Assembly: GCA_014804755.1 (NCBI GenBank)
Contig: JAAUZE010000022.1
Coordinates: forward strand, 62,001-126,000
Origin: Lachnospiraceae bacterium
GTDB taxonomy: Bacteria > Bacillota > Clostridia > Lachnospirales > Lachnospiraceae
Length of the DNA stretch: 64,000 bases
Reading direction: 5' to 3'
A model generated the notes under the pieces. That model ran no database searches. It had not been told where the DNA came from and saw only the letters and a program-made list of their open reading frames with translations. This document shows, piece after piece, positions 17,306 through 26,691 of the stretch. Position 1 is the first letter of the stretch. The number at the start of each line of letters is the position of its first letter. The position numbers and the translations under genes were made by a program.

Positions 17306-18700
17306 ATGAAGCAGCAGAACTTAAAAGAACTGATCGCCACGGTGGATGACATATGCAGGATCATGACGGACGCGAATGTGGGAAACTCCGCAGACAAGCC
17401 GATGTCCTTAAAGGAAAGCTTTCATTTTGAACTGCTGAAATTTGCCGTATATCTGGCGGATGCCGACGGGAAGTTTGAGGAACGCGAGCTCTCCGTGATC
17501 GCGGAGTATCTGGGCATCAAGGCAGAGGCAAAAAATTTGCGTGCCATGAAATACCGTGAGAATATCGATGAGCATTTTGACGAGCGGATTCCTTCCGTGA
17601 TCAAATATGCGGTGCTGGCGGACGCCGCGCGCAAGATCACGCCCGATGCGTACAAACAGCAGAAGGCGCAGATCATGGTGGATACCTACAAGCTGTTCGG
17701 ACAGACGATGTTAGCATGCTATGACGAGGACGCGGGCATGGAGACGATGTCAAAGTATACCGCTTACATCAAACGTCTGGAAGACTTCTTAAAAGAGTAC
17801 GGCGTGTTTTATACGGGGTCCGCAAAAATCATCAAACCGATCGAGCCGACGGCGGAGCCGGATGAGACGGAGGAGGAGCGGGCGGCAAAGCTGGAAAAGC
17901 TGATGGAGGAATTCAATGGACTTGTCGGTTTAAACGAAGTCAAGCATGAGGTCAACAGCCTTGTGAATCTGATCAAGGTGCAGAATATGCGCAAAGCGCA
18001 GGGCATGAAGGTATCCGACGTTTCCAAGCATATGGTTTTTTCGGGAAATCCGGGTACGGGAAAGACAACGGTCGCGCGCATGCTCGGCGAGATTTATAAA
18101 TACATCGGCGTGCTGCCGAAAGGGCAGCTGACAGAGGTTGATCGTGGCGGTCTTGTCAAGGGCTATATCGGTCAGACGGCAACCAAGGTGTTGGAGGTCG
18201 TCGATGAATCGCTCGGCGGCATTCTGTTCGTGGACGAGGCATATACATTGACCGTCGGCAAGGGAGAGGGCGATTTCGGACAGGAGGCGGTCGATACGCT
18301 CTTAAAAGCGATGGAAGATCATCGCAGCGAGTTTGTCGTGATCGTGGCGGGCTATACCGATCTGATGGAGGAATTCCTTTCCTCCAATCCGGGACTCAAA
18401 TCCCGCTTTAACAAGTTTATCCATTTTGGGGATTACGGTGCGGAGGAATTGCTTGCGATATTGGAGTCCATGTGCGCAAAGCAGGAATACGCACTGTCTG
18501 AGGAGGCGCGCGTGCGCGCAAGGGAATTGTTCGAAAAGCGTGTGCAGAACAAACCCGATAATTTTGCGAATGCCCGCGATGTGCGCAACTTTTTGGAGCA
18601 TGCGATCGCAAACCACGCGTCGCGTGTCGTAAACGAGAAGAATGCGGATAAATCCATGCTCTCCACCCTCGAGGCAGAGGATCTGCAGGATTTTGCGTAA
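17306..18700 (+). CDS. AAA+ ATPase of the CbbX/SpoVK type with N-terminal TerB-like domain
   Basis: 464 residues. The N-terminal ~130 residues (YLADADGKFEERELSVIAEYLG) resemble a TerB-like helical domain. The AAA+ module has Walker A GNPGTGKTT (residues 247-255), Walker B ILFVDEAYT with D310/E311, sensor region VIVAGYTD, and an arginine-containing NPGLKSRFNKFI. The C-terminal helical lid ends NARDVRNFLEHAI. This is the SpoVK/CbbX subfamily, which remodels protein complexes. AGAAAGGGA with 9-nt spacing supports ATG 17306 over ATG 17297. Target unknown; nothing in the context points to Rubisco or sporulation. Confidence 0.85.
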   Translation: MKQQNLKELIATVDDICRIMTDANVGNSADKPMSLKESFHFELLKFAVYLADADGKFEERELSVIAEYLGIKAEAKNLRAMKYRENIDEHFDERIPSVIKYAVLADAARKITPDAYKQQKAQIMVDTYKLFGQTMLACYDEDAGMETMSKYTAYIKRLEDFLKEYGVFYTGSAKIIKPIEPTAEPDETEEERAAKLEKLMEEFNGLVGLNEVKHEVNSLVNLIKVQNMRKAQGMKVSDVSKHMVFSGNPGTGKTTVARMLGEIYKYIGVLPKGQLTEVDRGGLVKGYIGQTATKVLEVVDESLGGILFVDEAYTLTVGKGEGDFGQEAVDTLLKAMEDHRSEFVVIVAGYTDLMEEFLSSNPGLKSRFNKFIHFGDYGAEELLAILESMCAKQEYALSEEARVRARELFEKRVQNKPDNFANARDVRNFLEHAIANHASRVVNEKNADKSMLSTLEAEDLQDFA

Positions 18701-18703
18701 AGA

Positions 18704-18755
18704 GCATGGTAAAACTGCACAATGCAGCACGGGGACACCATGCAGCATAATGCTG
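18704..18755 (+). other. Compact multi-helix RNA/DNA structure after the AAA gene
   Basis: GCATGGT (18704-18710) pairs with ACCATGC (18737-18743). CTGCA/TGCAG (18715-18727) is nested inside, and a third palindrome AGCATAATGCT follows at 18744-18754. There is no T-run, so it is not a standard terminator. Confidence 0.4.
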
Positions 18756-18781
18756 AAAAATGTCCGCGCGATAAAAAATCA

Positions 18782-18811
18782 CTGACAATTTTTCTTTTTG
18801 GGTGCTACAAT
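18782..18811 (+). promoter_or_regulatory. Sigma-A promoter of the CarD-like gene
   Basis: CTGACA at 18782-18787, an 18-nt spacer and TACAAT at 18806-18811. This leaves an approximately 100-nt 5' leader before ATG 18918. Confidence 0.6.
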
Positions 18812-18917
18812 AGAGTTGGGGGCAATGCGGGGTATCGCAGCGCCCTTTTCAATTCATTGCAATCAAGTTTGCAAGGAAGGTTTCTGTTGTGGGATTCAGA
18901 AAGGAAAGTGTGAGAAA

Positions 18918-19436
18918 ATGTATCAGGTCAATGATTTGATCGTGTATGGAAACCACGGTGTATGCAGGGTTACAAACATCGGGACGCCGGAGATTCCGAT
19001 GGCGGACCGAACAAAGCAGTATTATACGCTGCGTCCGGCATACCAGAGAGAAGAAGTGATTTATGCGCCTGTAGAAAATAACAAGACGGTCATGCGGCCG
19101 ATCCTGACAAGGCAGGAGGCGGATCAGCTCATTGATGAGATCCCGAAGCTGAGCACGGTGTGGATCGTCAATGAGCGGGAGCGTGAAGCCCAGTATAAGG
19201 CGGCGATACGTACCTGTGACTGTAAGGAGCTTGTGCGCATCATCAAGACGCTGTATCAGCGGAAAAGAGAACGCATTCAAAGCGGGAAAAAGGTGACGGT
19301 CGTGGATGAGCGATATTTTCATCAGGCGGAAGAGCAGCTCTACGGGGAGCTTGCGATCGTTCTGGATATGCCGAAGGATGAGGTTGGCGGCTATATCGCC
19401 GAAAATGCGCAGAATCATGAGGCGGTTCAGGCCTAG
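18918..19436 (+). CDS. CarD-like / TRCF-RID family transcriptional regulator
   Basis: 172 residues. The N-terminal Tudor-like RNA-polymerase interaction domain opens with MYQVNDLIVYGNHGVCRVTN and continues with YYTLRPAY and IYAPVENN. The helical C-terminal part contains the LVRIIKTLYQRKRERIQSGKK segment typical of clostridial CarD homologues. Such proteins bind the RNAP beta subunit and modulate open-complex stability, often at rRNA promoters. AAGGAAAG lies 9 nt before ATG 18918; the frame extends upstream to 18798 without a ribosome site, so the shorter start is preferred. Confidence 0.9.
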   Translation: MYQVNDLIVYGNHGVCRVTNIGTPEIPMADRTKQYYTLRPAYQREEVIYAPVENNKTVMRPILTRQEADQLIDEIPKLSTVWIVNEREREAQYKAAIRTCDCKELVRIIKTLYQRKRERIQSGKKVTVVDERYFHQAEEQLYGELAIVLDMPKDEVGGYIAENAQNHEAVQA

Positions 19437-19462
19437 ACTGTTCGCAAACCCAAATCTTCCCG

Positions 19463-19491
19463 TTGACTTAAAAAGTCCCATGCGGTAATAT
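19463..19491 (+). promoter_or_regulatory. Sigma-A promoter of the HD-GYP response regulator gene
   Basis: TTGACT at 19463-19468, a 17-nt spacer and TAATAT at 19486-19491, about 65 nt before the start codon. Confidence 0.65.
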
Positions 19492-19557
19492 AAAGTTATA
19501 AAAGGAATGAAGAAATTTGTTCCGGAAGTGTAAGAGTGCATAAACGGGAGGTTAGCG

Positions 19558-20667
19558 ATGCGCAATAAGGTACTTGTAGTAGACGATCAGGAAATGAACA
19601 GGGATCTGCTTGAGGAAATTCTGATAAAAGATTACGATGTGGTGAAGGTCCCGGACGGAAAGCAGGCGCTTGAGAAGCTTGGTCAGAAGGATATGAAAAT
19701 CGTGGCGGTGCTGCTTGATCTGCTTATGCCCGAGATGGACGGCTTTGCCGTTCTCGACGCGATGCATGAACAGGGAATGCTCAAGAAGATTCCGGTACTT
19801 GTCATCAGCAGCGAACAGACTGTGAACGTGGAGGAGAAGTGCTTTGAATACGGCGTGTCCGATTTTATTCACAAGCCCTTCGAGCCGTCGATCATACAGA
19901 GCCGCGTCAGGAACAACGTCAATCTCTTTTTGTACAAAGAGCGTCTGGAAGACCAGGTTGCCGTGCAGACGCAGGCAATCCGCTATCAGTACCAGCTTTT
20001 GAAAGAACAGGCGGAGAAACTCGAGCGGAATAACGAGGAGATCATCGATATTCTCGGTACGGTCGTGGAGTGCAGGGATTTAGAGAGCGGAGATCATATC
20101 AAGCGCGTAAAGACCTTTACGCGGATTCTTGCCGAGCAGGTCATGGAGGATTATCCCGAATATGACCTGTCGCCGGAAAAGGTGCGGATCATCGAATCGG
20201 CAAGCGCACTTCATGATGTCGGTAAGATTGCGATTCCCGATCATATCCTGTTAAAACCGGGAAAACTGACGGCGGAAGAATTTGACATCATGAAGACCCA
20301 TACGACAAGGGGAAGCGAGCTCCTGAACAATATAAAGGACGCATGGGATGATACCTATGGGAAGTACTGCTATGAGATCTGCCGTTATCATCATGAGCGT
20401 TTTGACGGGCGCGGCTATCCCGACAAGCTTGAGGGAGAGGACATTCCGATCTCGGCGCAGATCGTGTCGGTTGCGGATGTATATGATGCGCTTGTCAGCA
20501 AGCGTGTATACAAGGACGCGTATGCGATCGGGGAAGCGTACGATATGATCGTAAACGGGGAATGCGGAACATTCTCGCCGAAAATATTAGACTGCTTTAG
20601 CAAGGTTCGCGCCGCTTTTGAGGAGACGGTCAGGGTCAACCACGAGAGCCGGCAGGAGACGGAATAA
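19558..20667 (+). CDS. Response regulator with HD-GYP phosphodiesterase domain
   Basis: 369 residues. An N-terminal CheY-like receiver has acidic pocket VDD and phospho-acceptor D54 (VLLDLLMPEMDG). A coiled linker follows at about residues 130-160, then an HD-GYP domain: H219-D220 in ALHDVGKIAIPD, KTHTTRGSELL, CRYHHERFDGRGYP (GYP at 286-288) and VADVYDALVS. All expected metal ligands are visible, so it is probably an active c-di-GMP phosphodiesterase of the RpfG type. No sensor kinase gene is adjacent. GGGAGG lies upstream of ATG 19558. Because flagella and T4P are both encoded in this window and are classic c-di-GMP outputs, a link to motility is plausible but not shown. Confidence 0.92.
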   Translation: MRNKVLVVDDQEMNRDLLEEILIKDYDVVKVPDGKQALEKLGQKDMKIVAVLLDLLMPEMDGFAVLDAMHEQGMLKKIPVLVISSEQTVNVEEKCFEYGVSDFIHKPFEPSIIQSRVRNNVNLFLYKERLEDQVAVQTQAIRYQYQLLKEQAEKLERNNEEIIDILGTVVECRDLESGDHIKRVKTFTRILAEQVMEDYPEYDLSPEKVRIIESASALHDVGKIAIPDHILLKPGKLTAEEFDIMKTHTTRGSELLNNIKDAWDDTYGKYCYEICRYHHERFDGRGYPDKLEGEDIPISAQIVSVADVYDALVSKRVYKDAYAIGEAYDMIVNGECGTFSPKILDCFSKVRAAFEETVRVNHESRQETE

Positions 20668-20738
20668 AAAAATTCCAAAGAACCCTTGCTTTTTAGGGAA
20701 AAGTGTGTTATCTTTGATAAGGTTGATATGGTAAGGTA

Positions 20739-20768
20739 AAGAGTGGGCTTGCAAGTCCACTCTTTTAC
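20739..20768 (+). terminator. Strong hairpin with T-run before rimP
   Basis: AGAGTGGGCTTG/CAAGTCCACTCT forms a nearly uninterrupted stem ending in TTTTA, located about 30 nt before rimP. It ends the upstream unit or acts as an attenuator in the leader of the rimP-nusA-infB operon, where a hairpin of this kind often lies in Clostridia. Confidence 0.7.
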
Positions 20769-20796
20769 GATTGTATGAAAAAGAAAAGGAGCGGTC

Positions 20797-21261
20797 ATGG
20801 CAGGAGCGAGGGACTATGAGGCGCGCACCGTAACGCTCTTAGAGCCGATTGCGGAGAAATTCGGCTGTGAGATCTACGATGTGGAATATGTGAAAGAGGG
20901 CAGCGAGTGGTACCTGCGCTGCTATATTGATAAGCCGGACGGCGTGAACATTTCAGACTGTGAGAATGTCAGCCGTGCGCTTTCGGATCAGCTGGATGAG
21001 GAGGACTTCATCCCGGATGCCTATATCCTTGAAGTCAGTTCGCCTGGACTCGGTCGTGCGCTCAAAAAGGACCGGCATCTCCAAAAAAGCATTGGGGAAG
21101 CCGTCGAATTAAAAACCTATCGCCCGATCGAAAAATGCAAGGAATTTTCGGGCGTGCTGCGATCGTTTGATAAGGATACCGTGACGATCGGTACGGAGGA
21201 AAAAGAAATGGTGTTTCAGCGCTCGGATGTGGCGCTGATCAGGTTGGCATTGGACTTTTAG
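20797..21261 (+). CDS. rimP: Ribosome maturation factor RimP
   Basis: 154-residue cytoplasmic factor for 30S subunit assembly. CEIYDVEYVKEGSEWYLRCYID, the conserved DCENVSRALSDQLDEED and YILEVSSPGLGRALKKDRHL are diagnostic, followed by the C-terminal SH3-like domain. AAAAGGAG lies upstream. First gene of the conserved rimP-nusA-ylxR-ylxQ-infB cluster. Confidence 0.96.
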   Translation: MAGARDYEARTVTLLEPIAEKFGCEIYDVEYVKEGSEWYLRCYIDKPDGVNISDCENVSRALSDQLDEEDFIPDAYILEVSSPGLGRALKKDRHLQKSIGEAVELKTYRPIEKCKEFSGVLRSFDKDTVTIGTEEKEMVFQRSDVALIRLALDF

Positions 21262-21274
21262 GAGGAGAAAGGAC

Positions 21275-22495
21275 ATGAACAAGGAATTATTGGAAGCACT
21301 CGATATTTTGGAGAAGGAGAAGGACATCAGCCGGGAAACGCTGTTTGAGGCGATTGAGAATTCTCTGTTGACCGCCTGCAAAAACCATTACGGCAAGGCG
21401 GACAACATGAAAGTGGAGATCAACCGCGAGACCTGTGATTTTTTGGTTTATGCGGAGAAAGAGGTCGTGCCCGGTGCGGAGGATGTGACCGATAAAGTGA
21501 CGCAGATCAGCTTAGAGGACGCGCAGACGTTAAATGCCGGGGCAGCGGTCGGAGATATTGTCCGTATGGAGATCAAGAGCCGGGAGTTCGGGCGCATCGC
21601 AACCCAGAATGCCAAGAATGTCATCCTGCAAAAGATCCGCGAGGAGGAGAGAAGCGCCATCTTCAACCAGTACTATGAGAAAGAGCGCGATGTCGTTACG
21701 GGAATCGTGCAGCGCTATCTCGGCAGAAATATCAGCATCAACCTTGGCAAGGCGGATGCGATCTTAAATGAGAGCGAGCAGGTTCGCGGCGAGAATTTCC
21801 GCCCGACCGAACATATCAAAGTATATATTTTAGAAGTAAAGAATACGCCGAAGGGACCGAGGATTTTAGTAAGCCGTACGCATCCCGAATTAGTCAAGCG
21901 CTTATTTGAGGCGGAGGTTGCGGAGATCCAGGACGGCACCGTGGAGATCAAGGGGATCGCGAGAGAGGCGGGCAGCCGTACGAAGATGTCCGTCTGGAGC
22001 AGCAATCCGAATGTGGATCCGGTCGGAGCCTGCGTCGGATTGAACGGACAGCGCGTGAACTCCATTGTGGATGAGCTGCGAGGAGAGAAAATCGACATTA
22101 TCCCGTGGGATGAAAACCCCGGCAATCTCATTCAGAATGCGCTTGCACCCGCAAAGATCGTTGCGGTATTTGCAGATCCCGATGAGAAGACGGCAAAGGT
22201 CGTAGTGCCGGATTACCAGCTGTCGCTCGCGATCGGCAAGGAGGGGCAGAACGCAAGACTTGCAGCGCGTCTGACCGGCTATAAGATTGACATTAAGAGT
22301 GAGACGCAGGCAAAGGATGCGCCGGGCTTCCGCTATGAGGATTACGTGAGCGAGTATGACGACTATGACGAGGAGGCATACGACGATTACGATCAGGAGA
22401 ATGATGACGGCGGCAATTACGAGGACGGAGATTATCAAGAAGAAGGCTATGAGGAGGAAGCGTTAGAGGCTTCGGAAACAGGTGCGGATGAATAA
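21275..22495 (+). CDS. nusA: Transcription termination/antitermination factor NusA
   Basis: 406 residues: an N-terminal RNAP-binding domain (opening LLEALDILEKEKDISRETLF), an S1 domain around residues 135-200 (GIVQRYLGRNISINLGKADAIL), and two KH domains (AGSRTKMSVWS, VGLNGQRVNSIVDEL, AIGKEGQNARLAARLTGYKIDI). The acidic, Tyr-rich tail after residue 350 (DDYDEEAYDDYDQEND) replaces the C-terminal repeats of enterobacterial NusA; such tails occur in Bacillota. GGAGGAGAAAGG upstream. The stop overlaps the ylxR start. Confidence 0.97.
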   Translation: MNKELLEALDILEKEKDISRETLFEAIENSLLTACKNHYGKADNMKVEINRETCDFLVYAEKEVVPGAEDVTDKVTQISLEDAQTLNAGAAVGDIVRMEIKSREFGRIATQNAKNVILQKIREEERSAIFNQYYEKERDVVTGIVQRYLGRNISINLGKADAILNESEQVRGENFRPTEHIKVYILEVKNTPKGPRILVSRTHPELVKRLFEAEVAEIQDGTVEIKGIAREAGSRTKMSVWSSNPNVDPVGACVGLNGQRVNSIVDELRGEKIDIIPWDENPGNLIQNALAPAKIVAVFADPDEKTAKVVVPDYQLSLAIGKEGQNARLAARLTGYKIDIKSETQAKDAPGFRYEDYVSEYDDYDEEAYDDYDQENDDGGNYEDGDYQEEGYEEEALEASETGADE

Positions 22496-22760
22496 AAAAA
22501 TTCCATTGAGACAGTGTGTGGGCTGCCAGCAGATGAAACCGAAAAAAGATATGATGCGGGTATTAAAAACACCCGAGGATGAGATGATTTTGGACACGAC
22601 AGGGAAGAAAAACGGTCGTGGCGCATATCTTTGTAAGGATATGGAATGCCTGAAAAAAGCAAGAAAGAACAAAGGCTTGGAACGTTCTTTTAAGATGAGT
22701 ATTCCGGATACCGTATATGACAGTCTGATAAAGGAGTATGGCGCAGAGGATGCAGAATAA
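22488..22760 (+). CDS. ylxR: YlxR family RNA-binding protein (RnpM-type)
   Basis: 90 residues with RQCVGCQQMKPKKDMMRV at the N-terminus and GRGAYLCKDMECLKKARK, the YlxR/DUF448 signature. Homologues bind RNA, and the B. subtilis protein has been described as an RNase P modulator. The ATG at 22488 overlaps the end of nusA by 8 nt, an arrangement that favours coupled translation. Confidence 0.93.
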   Translation: MNKKIPLRQCVGCQQMKPKKDMMRVLKTPEDEMILDTTGKKNGRGAYLCKDMECLKKARKNKGLERSFKMSIPDTVYDSLIKEYGAEDAE

Positions 22761-23091
22761 GATTTTATCAATGCTTGGCATTGCCGCACGGGGCAGAAAT
22801 CTTGTCAGCGGCGAGTTTATGACGGAAAAGATCGTAAAGGCGCATCAGGCATATGTTGTGCTTGTGGCGGCGGATGCATCCGATAACACAAAAAAAATGT
22901 TTTGCGATATGGGAGCGTATCACAGGGTTCCCGTTTATATATATGGCACAAAGGAAGGACTGGCACATGCGATCGGTCAGGAAATGAGGGCGTCTTTAGC
23001 GGTTACGGATGAGGGAATTGCAAAATCCATCATGCGGGCGCTGGAGGCAGGTACAATGGACGGTACCGGAAATGAATACGGAGGTAGATAG
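22750..23091 (+). CDS. ylxQ: L7Ae/L30e-type ribosomal-protein-like protein YlxQ
   Basis: 113 residues (117 if ATG 22738 is used). The L7Ae-like K-turn RNA-binding fold is recognised from [33 protein letters not shown] and the [17 protein letters not shown] region. AAGGAG at 22731-22736 is too close to ATG 22738, so ATG 22750 is preferred; it overlaps ylxR by 11 nt. Sits between ylxR and infB as in most Bacillota. Confidence 0.9.
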   Translation: MQNKILSMLGIAARGRNLVSGEFMTEKIVKAHQAYVVLVAADASDNTKKMFCDMGAYHRVPVYIYGTKEGLAHAIGQEMRASLAVTDEGIAKSIMRALEAGTMDGTGNEYGGR

Positions 23092-23092
23092 A

Positions 23093-26000
23093 ATGGCAAA
23101 ACAAAAGGTGTATGAACTGGCGAAAGAATTGGGCGTTCCGAGTAAAGACCTGATTACGCTATGTGAACAGAATAATATAGAGGTAAAAAGCCATATGAGT
23201 GTGATTTCGGAGGAGCAGGCAGCATTGCTTACCTCGAAAATGGGCAGGCATGCGGCTCCGGCAGGAGAAAAACAGGATACCGTGTCCACAGGGGAGAAAA
23301 AAGTGCAAAAACCTGCGGCAGCATCGGGCGCCGAGGAAAAACCTGCGGCAGCGCCGACAGGAACAAGACAGGCGGAAAAAAACACGCCTGCGGCAGAGCA
23401 GAAACGGGAGCCGGCAAAGCAGGATGCGCCGAAAAAGAAAAGTAAGATCATCATGGTGAGCAATCCCCATAATTCAAGAATGCAGGGTTCGGCACAGAGC
23501 TTAAGAGGCATGAACGGGGGTCAGGACAGAAGAGGAAACGGTCAGGGTCAGGGACGCGGCATGAACGCGCAGAGACCGGTTAATCGTCCGATCCGTCCGC
23601 TGACGCCGCCGTCACCGACTCCTTCGGTCAATATTGTCGCAAATCCGAATAAGGGGCAGGATGTAAGACGGCCTATGAACCGGCAGGGCAGCAACAGACC
23701 GGCGGATGTGACAGAGGCGGTGGAAAACAAACCGCAGGAAATGCCGAACACAACACCCGCAGCACAGCAGGGCATGCCGAGTTCCGCAGGCGCGCAGGAT
23801 AGCAGAGAAAACAGAGGCTATCAGCAAAGACCGGGACAGACGGACAGAGCGCCTCAGAATGGACAGGGTGCGCGCAGTCAGGGCGGTTATAACCGCAGTG
23901 AACGCGGCGAACGCGGTGACCGTGGTGCAGGAAGAACGGATGGTTTCAGAGGGCAGACGAGACAGGGAGGCTTTGGTAATGGCACAGGCGGACAGAGACC
24001 GGCTTATCGACAGGATGGCGCGCGTAACGCCGATGGCGGCAGCAGAGGCGGTTATGGCAGACCTGCGCCGGGCAGGTCGGGCGGCTTCGGCGGTTCGGGC
24101 GCTCAAAGATCTTACGGCAATAACGATCGCTATGAAAGAGGCGATGGCGGGAAGGACGCTCGATTTGGAAGGAAGTCTCAGGGAGGAAGTGCTTCTTTTG
24201 CTCCCGAGGCATCACTCAAGGATCAGGAAAAGCACCGTGACGAAGAAAAACGCCGCATTGAAAAGGATAAACGGAATAAAAAGGAGCTCATCTACGAGGA
24301 GGAGCAGGAGAACTTAAAGGGCAAGCGGGCCGGAAGATTCATCAAGCCCGAAAAGAAACAGGAGGAGCAGGAGGAGCAGATCAAGGTCATCACCCTGCCG
24401 GAATCCTTAACGATCAGAGAACTGGCGGATAAGATGAAAATGCAGCCCTCCGCGATCGTCAAGAAGCTCTTTTTACAGGGCAAGATCGTGACGGTCAATC
24501 AGGAGATCAGTTACGAGCAGGCGGAGGAGATCGCGATCGAGTACGAGATCATCTGCGAGAAGGAAGAAAAGATCGACGTGATCGCCGAGCTGTTAAAGGA
24601 GGACGAGGAAAATGTCGAGGATATGACAAAGAGACCGCCGGTCATCTGCGTCATGGGCCATGTAGACCACGGAAAAACCTCCCTGCTTGACGCGATCCGT
24701 AAGACGAATGTGATCGATAAAGAGGCGGGCGGTATTACGCAGGCGATCGGAGCCTATACTGTTACCATCAATGAGGAAAAGATCACGTTTTTGGATACAC
24801 CGGGTCATGAGGCGTTTACCGCTATGCGTATGCGCGGCGCGAACGCGACGGATATTGCGGTGCTGGTCGTTGCTGCGGATGACGGCGTGATGCCGCAGAC
24901 GGTCGAGGCGATCAACCATGCGAAAGCGGCGGGCATTGAGATCATCGTAGCGGTGAACAAAATGGATAAACCCAATGCGAATATGGACCGCGTAAAACAG
25001 GAGCTGACCGAACATGAACTGATCCCCGTTGACTGGGGTGGTTCGACCGAATTTGTTCCGGTATCGGCAAAGACGGGAATGGGAATCTCCGATTTGTTGG
25101 AAACCATTCTTCTGACGGCGGATATTCTGGAGCTGAAAGCAAATGTGAACAGACGTGCGCGCGGTCTTGTCATTGAGGCGGAGCTGGATAAGGGACGCGG
25201 TCCCGTGGCAACCGTACTTGTGCAGAAGGGAACGCTTCAGGTCGGAGATTATATCTCGGCGGGCGCATCCAGCGGTAAGGTACGCGCCATGATCGACGAT
25301 AAGGGACGCAGAGTCAAAGAAGCGACTCCGTCCACGCCGGTAGAGATTTTGGGCTTAAATGACGTGCCGAACGCGGGAGAGATCTTTATTGCGCATGCCA
25401 ATGATAAGGAGGCAAAGAATTTTGCCGAGACATTCGTTGCGCAGAATAAAGAGAAGCTTTTGGAAGACACGAAAGCAAAGATGTCGCTTGACGATCTGTT
25501 TAACCAGATTCAGGCGGGTAATCTGAAAGAATTAAATATTATCATCAAAGCAGATGTACAGGGAAGCGTGGAGGCGGTGAAGCAAAGTCTCTTAAAGCTT
25601 TCCAACGAGGAGGTTGTCGTCAAGATCATCCATGGCGGTGTCGGCGCGATCAACGAGTCCGATGTCAGCCTGGCGAGTGCATCCTCCGCGATCATCATCG
25701 GCTTTAACGTGCGTCCCGATGTGCAGGCGAAGGCGAGTGCGGAGCGCGAGGGCGTTGACGTCCGTCTCTATAAAGTCATCTATCAGGCGATCGAGGATGT
25801 CGAGGCGGCAATGAAAGGGATGCTGGATCCCGTATATGAGGAAAAGATCATCGGTCATGCCGAGGTGCGGCAGATCTTTAAGGCGTCCGCAATCGGTAAT
25901 ATCGCAGGCTCATATGTCATGGACGGCTCCTTCCAGCGCGGCTGTAAGATCCGCATCACGAGAGAGGGCGAGCAGATTTACGAGGGCGAGCTTGCTTCTC

Positions 26001-26134
26001 TGAAGCGCTTTAAGGATGATGTGAAGGAAGTGAAAGAAGGTTTTGAATGCGGTCTGGTATTTGAGGGCTTTGACCAAATGAAAGAGCTGGATATGGTAGA
26101 GGCATATATCATGGTAGAGGTTCCCAGAGAGTGA
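23093..26134 (+). CDS. infB: Translation initiation factor IF-2
   Basis: 1013 residues. The N-terminal IF2_N helix ([20 protein letters not shown]) is followed by about 320 residues of low-complexity sequence: first Ala/Lys/Glu/Pro-rich, then Gly/Arg/Asn-rich with many RG and GGY/GGF steps. A second IF2_N domain follows ([21 protein letters not shown]). The GTPase domain has GHVDHGKT (G1, residues 522-529), DTPGHEAF (G3) and NKMDKP (G4), and then domains II, III and IV. It recruits fMet-tRNA to the 30S subunit and promotes subunit joining. GGAGGT with a 7-nt spacer decides ATG 23093; the frame stays open upstream inside ylxQ. Confidence 0.97.
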   Translation: MAKQKVYELAKELGVPSKDLITLCEQNNIEVKSHMSVISEEQAALLTSKMGRHAAPAGEKQDTVSTGEKKVQKPAAASGAEEKPAAAPTGTRQAEKNTPAAEQKREPAKQDAPKKKSKIIMVSNPHNSRMQGSAQSLRGMNGGQDRRGNGQGQGRGMNAQRPVNRPIRPLTPPSPTPSVNIVANPNKGQDVRRPMNRQGSNRPADVTEAVENKPQEMPNTTPAAQQGMPSSAGAQDSRENRGYQQRPGQTDRAPQNGQGARSQGGYNRSERGERGDRGAGRTDGFRGQTRQGGFGNGTGGQRPAYRQDGARNADGGSRGGYGRPAPGRSGGFGGSGAQRSYGNNDRYERGDGGKDARFGRKSQGGSASFAPEASLKDQEKHRDEEKRRIEKDKRNKKELIYEEEQENLKGKRAGRFIKPEKKQEEQEEQIKVITLPESLTIRELADKMKMQPSAIVKKLFLQGKIVTVNQEISYEQAEEIAIEYEIICEKEEKIDVIAELLKEDEENVEDMTKRPPVICVMGHVDHGKTSLLDAIRKTNVIDKEAGGITQAIGAYTVTINEEKITFLDTPGHEAFTAMRMRGANATDIAVLVVAADDGVMPQTVEAINHAKAAGIEIIVAVNKMDKPNANMDRVKQELTEHELIPVDWGGSTEFVPVSAKTGMGISDLLETILLTADILELKANVNRRARGLVIEAELDKGRGPVATVLVQKGTLQVGDYISAGASSGKVRAMIDDKGRRVKEATPSTPVEILGLNDVPNAGEIFIAHANDKEAKNFAETFVAQNKEKLLEDTKAKMSLDDLFNQIQAGNLKELNIIIKADVQGSVEAVKQSLLKLSNEEVVVKIIHGGVGAINESDVSLASASSAIIIGFNVRPDVQAKASAEREGVDVRLYKVIYQAIEDVEAAMKGMLDPVYEEKIIGHAEVRQIFKASAIGNIAGSYVMDGSFQRGCKIRITREGEQIYEGELASLKRFKDDVKEVKEGFECGLVFEGFDQMKELDMVEAYIMVEVPRE

Positions 26135-26144
26135 GAGGAAAGAG

Positions 26145-26176
26145 AAAAAAGACTTCCGCTGCGGCGGAAGTCTTTT
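26145..26176 (+). terminator. Hairpin between infB and rbfA
   Basis: GACTTCCGC/GCGGAAGTC with a 4-nt loop, flanked by an A-run and TTTT. Probably a partial terminator or RNA-processing/stability element that separates infB from rbfA. Confidence 0.7.
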
Positions 26177-26226
26177 GGAATCTCCTATTTCCGGGCTGTT
26201 GCAGCATGGAGGAATGGTTGTAAGGT

Positions 26227-26685
26227 ATGAGAAAGAACAGTATCAAGAGCACAAGAATCAACGGAGAGGTGCGGCGCGTGCTTGCCGAGATCATCCGATC
26301 GGAGATTAAGGATCCGCGCATTCCGCAGATGACGTCCGTTGTTGCGGTGGAGGTTGCGCCCGACTTAAAGACCTGCAAGGCATGGGTCAGCGTGTTGGGG
26401 GACGAGGAAACGGCAAAGAACGCACTTACGGGTCTGCGCAGCGCGGAGGGATATATCCGCAGTCAGCTTGCAAGACAGATGAATCTGCGCAATACGCCTG
26501 AAATTCGTTTTATTATGGACCAGTCGATCGCATACGGCGTAAAGATGTCAAAAATGATAGACGAGGTAAATAAAGAATCGTCGGTAAATAACGATGAGTC
26601 AGACGAGGACAGCGATAAGGGATCGTCCTATCAGGACGGAGCGATCGATGATAACGGGGAATCATCGGAGCAGAGTGAGGAGTAA
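26227..26685 (+). CDS. rbfA: 30S ribosome-binding factor RbfA
   Basis: 152 residues with a type II KH-like fold: RINGEVRRVLAEIIRSEIKDPRIP, MTSVVAVEVAPDLKTCKAWVSVLG, and LRSAEGYIRSQLARQMNLRNTPEIRFIMDQS. It assists 16S rRNA maturation. The last ~35 residues are an acidic Ser/Asp/Glu tail absent from short RbfA proteins. Located between infB and nrnA as usual. Confidence 0.95.
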   Translation: MRKNSIKSTRINGEVRRVLAEIIRSEIKDPRIPQMTSVVAVEVAPDLKTCKAWVSVLGDEETAKNALTGLRSAEGYIRSQLARQMNLRNTPEIRFIMDQSIAYGVKMSKMIDEVNKESSVNNDESDEDSDKGSSYQDGAIDDNGESSEQSEE

Positions 26686-26691
26686 GGACAT

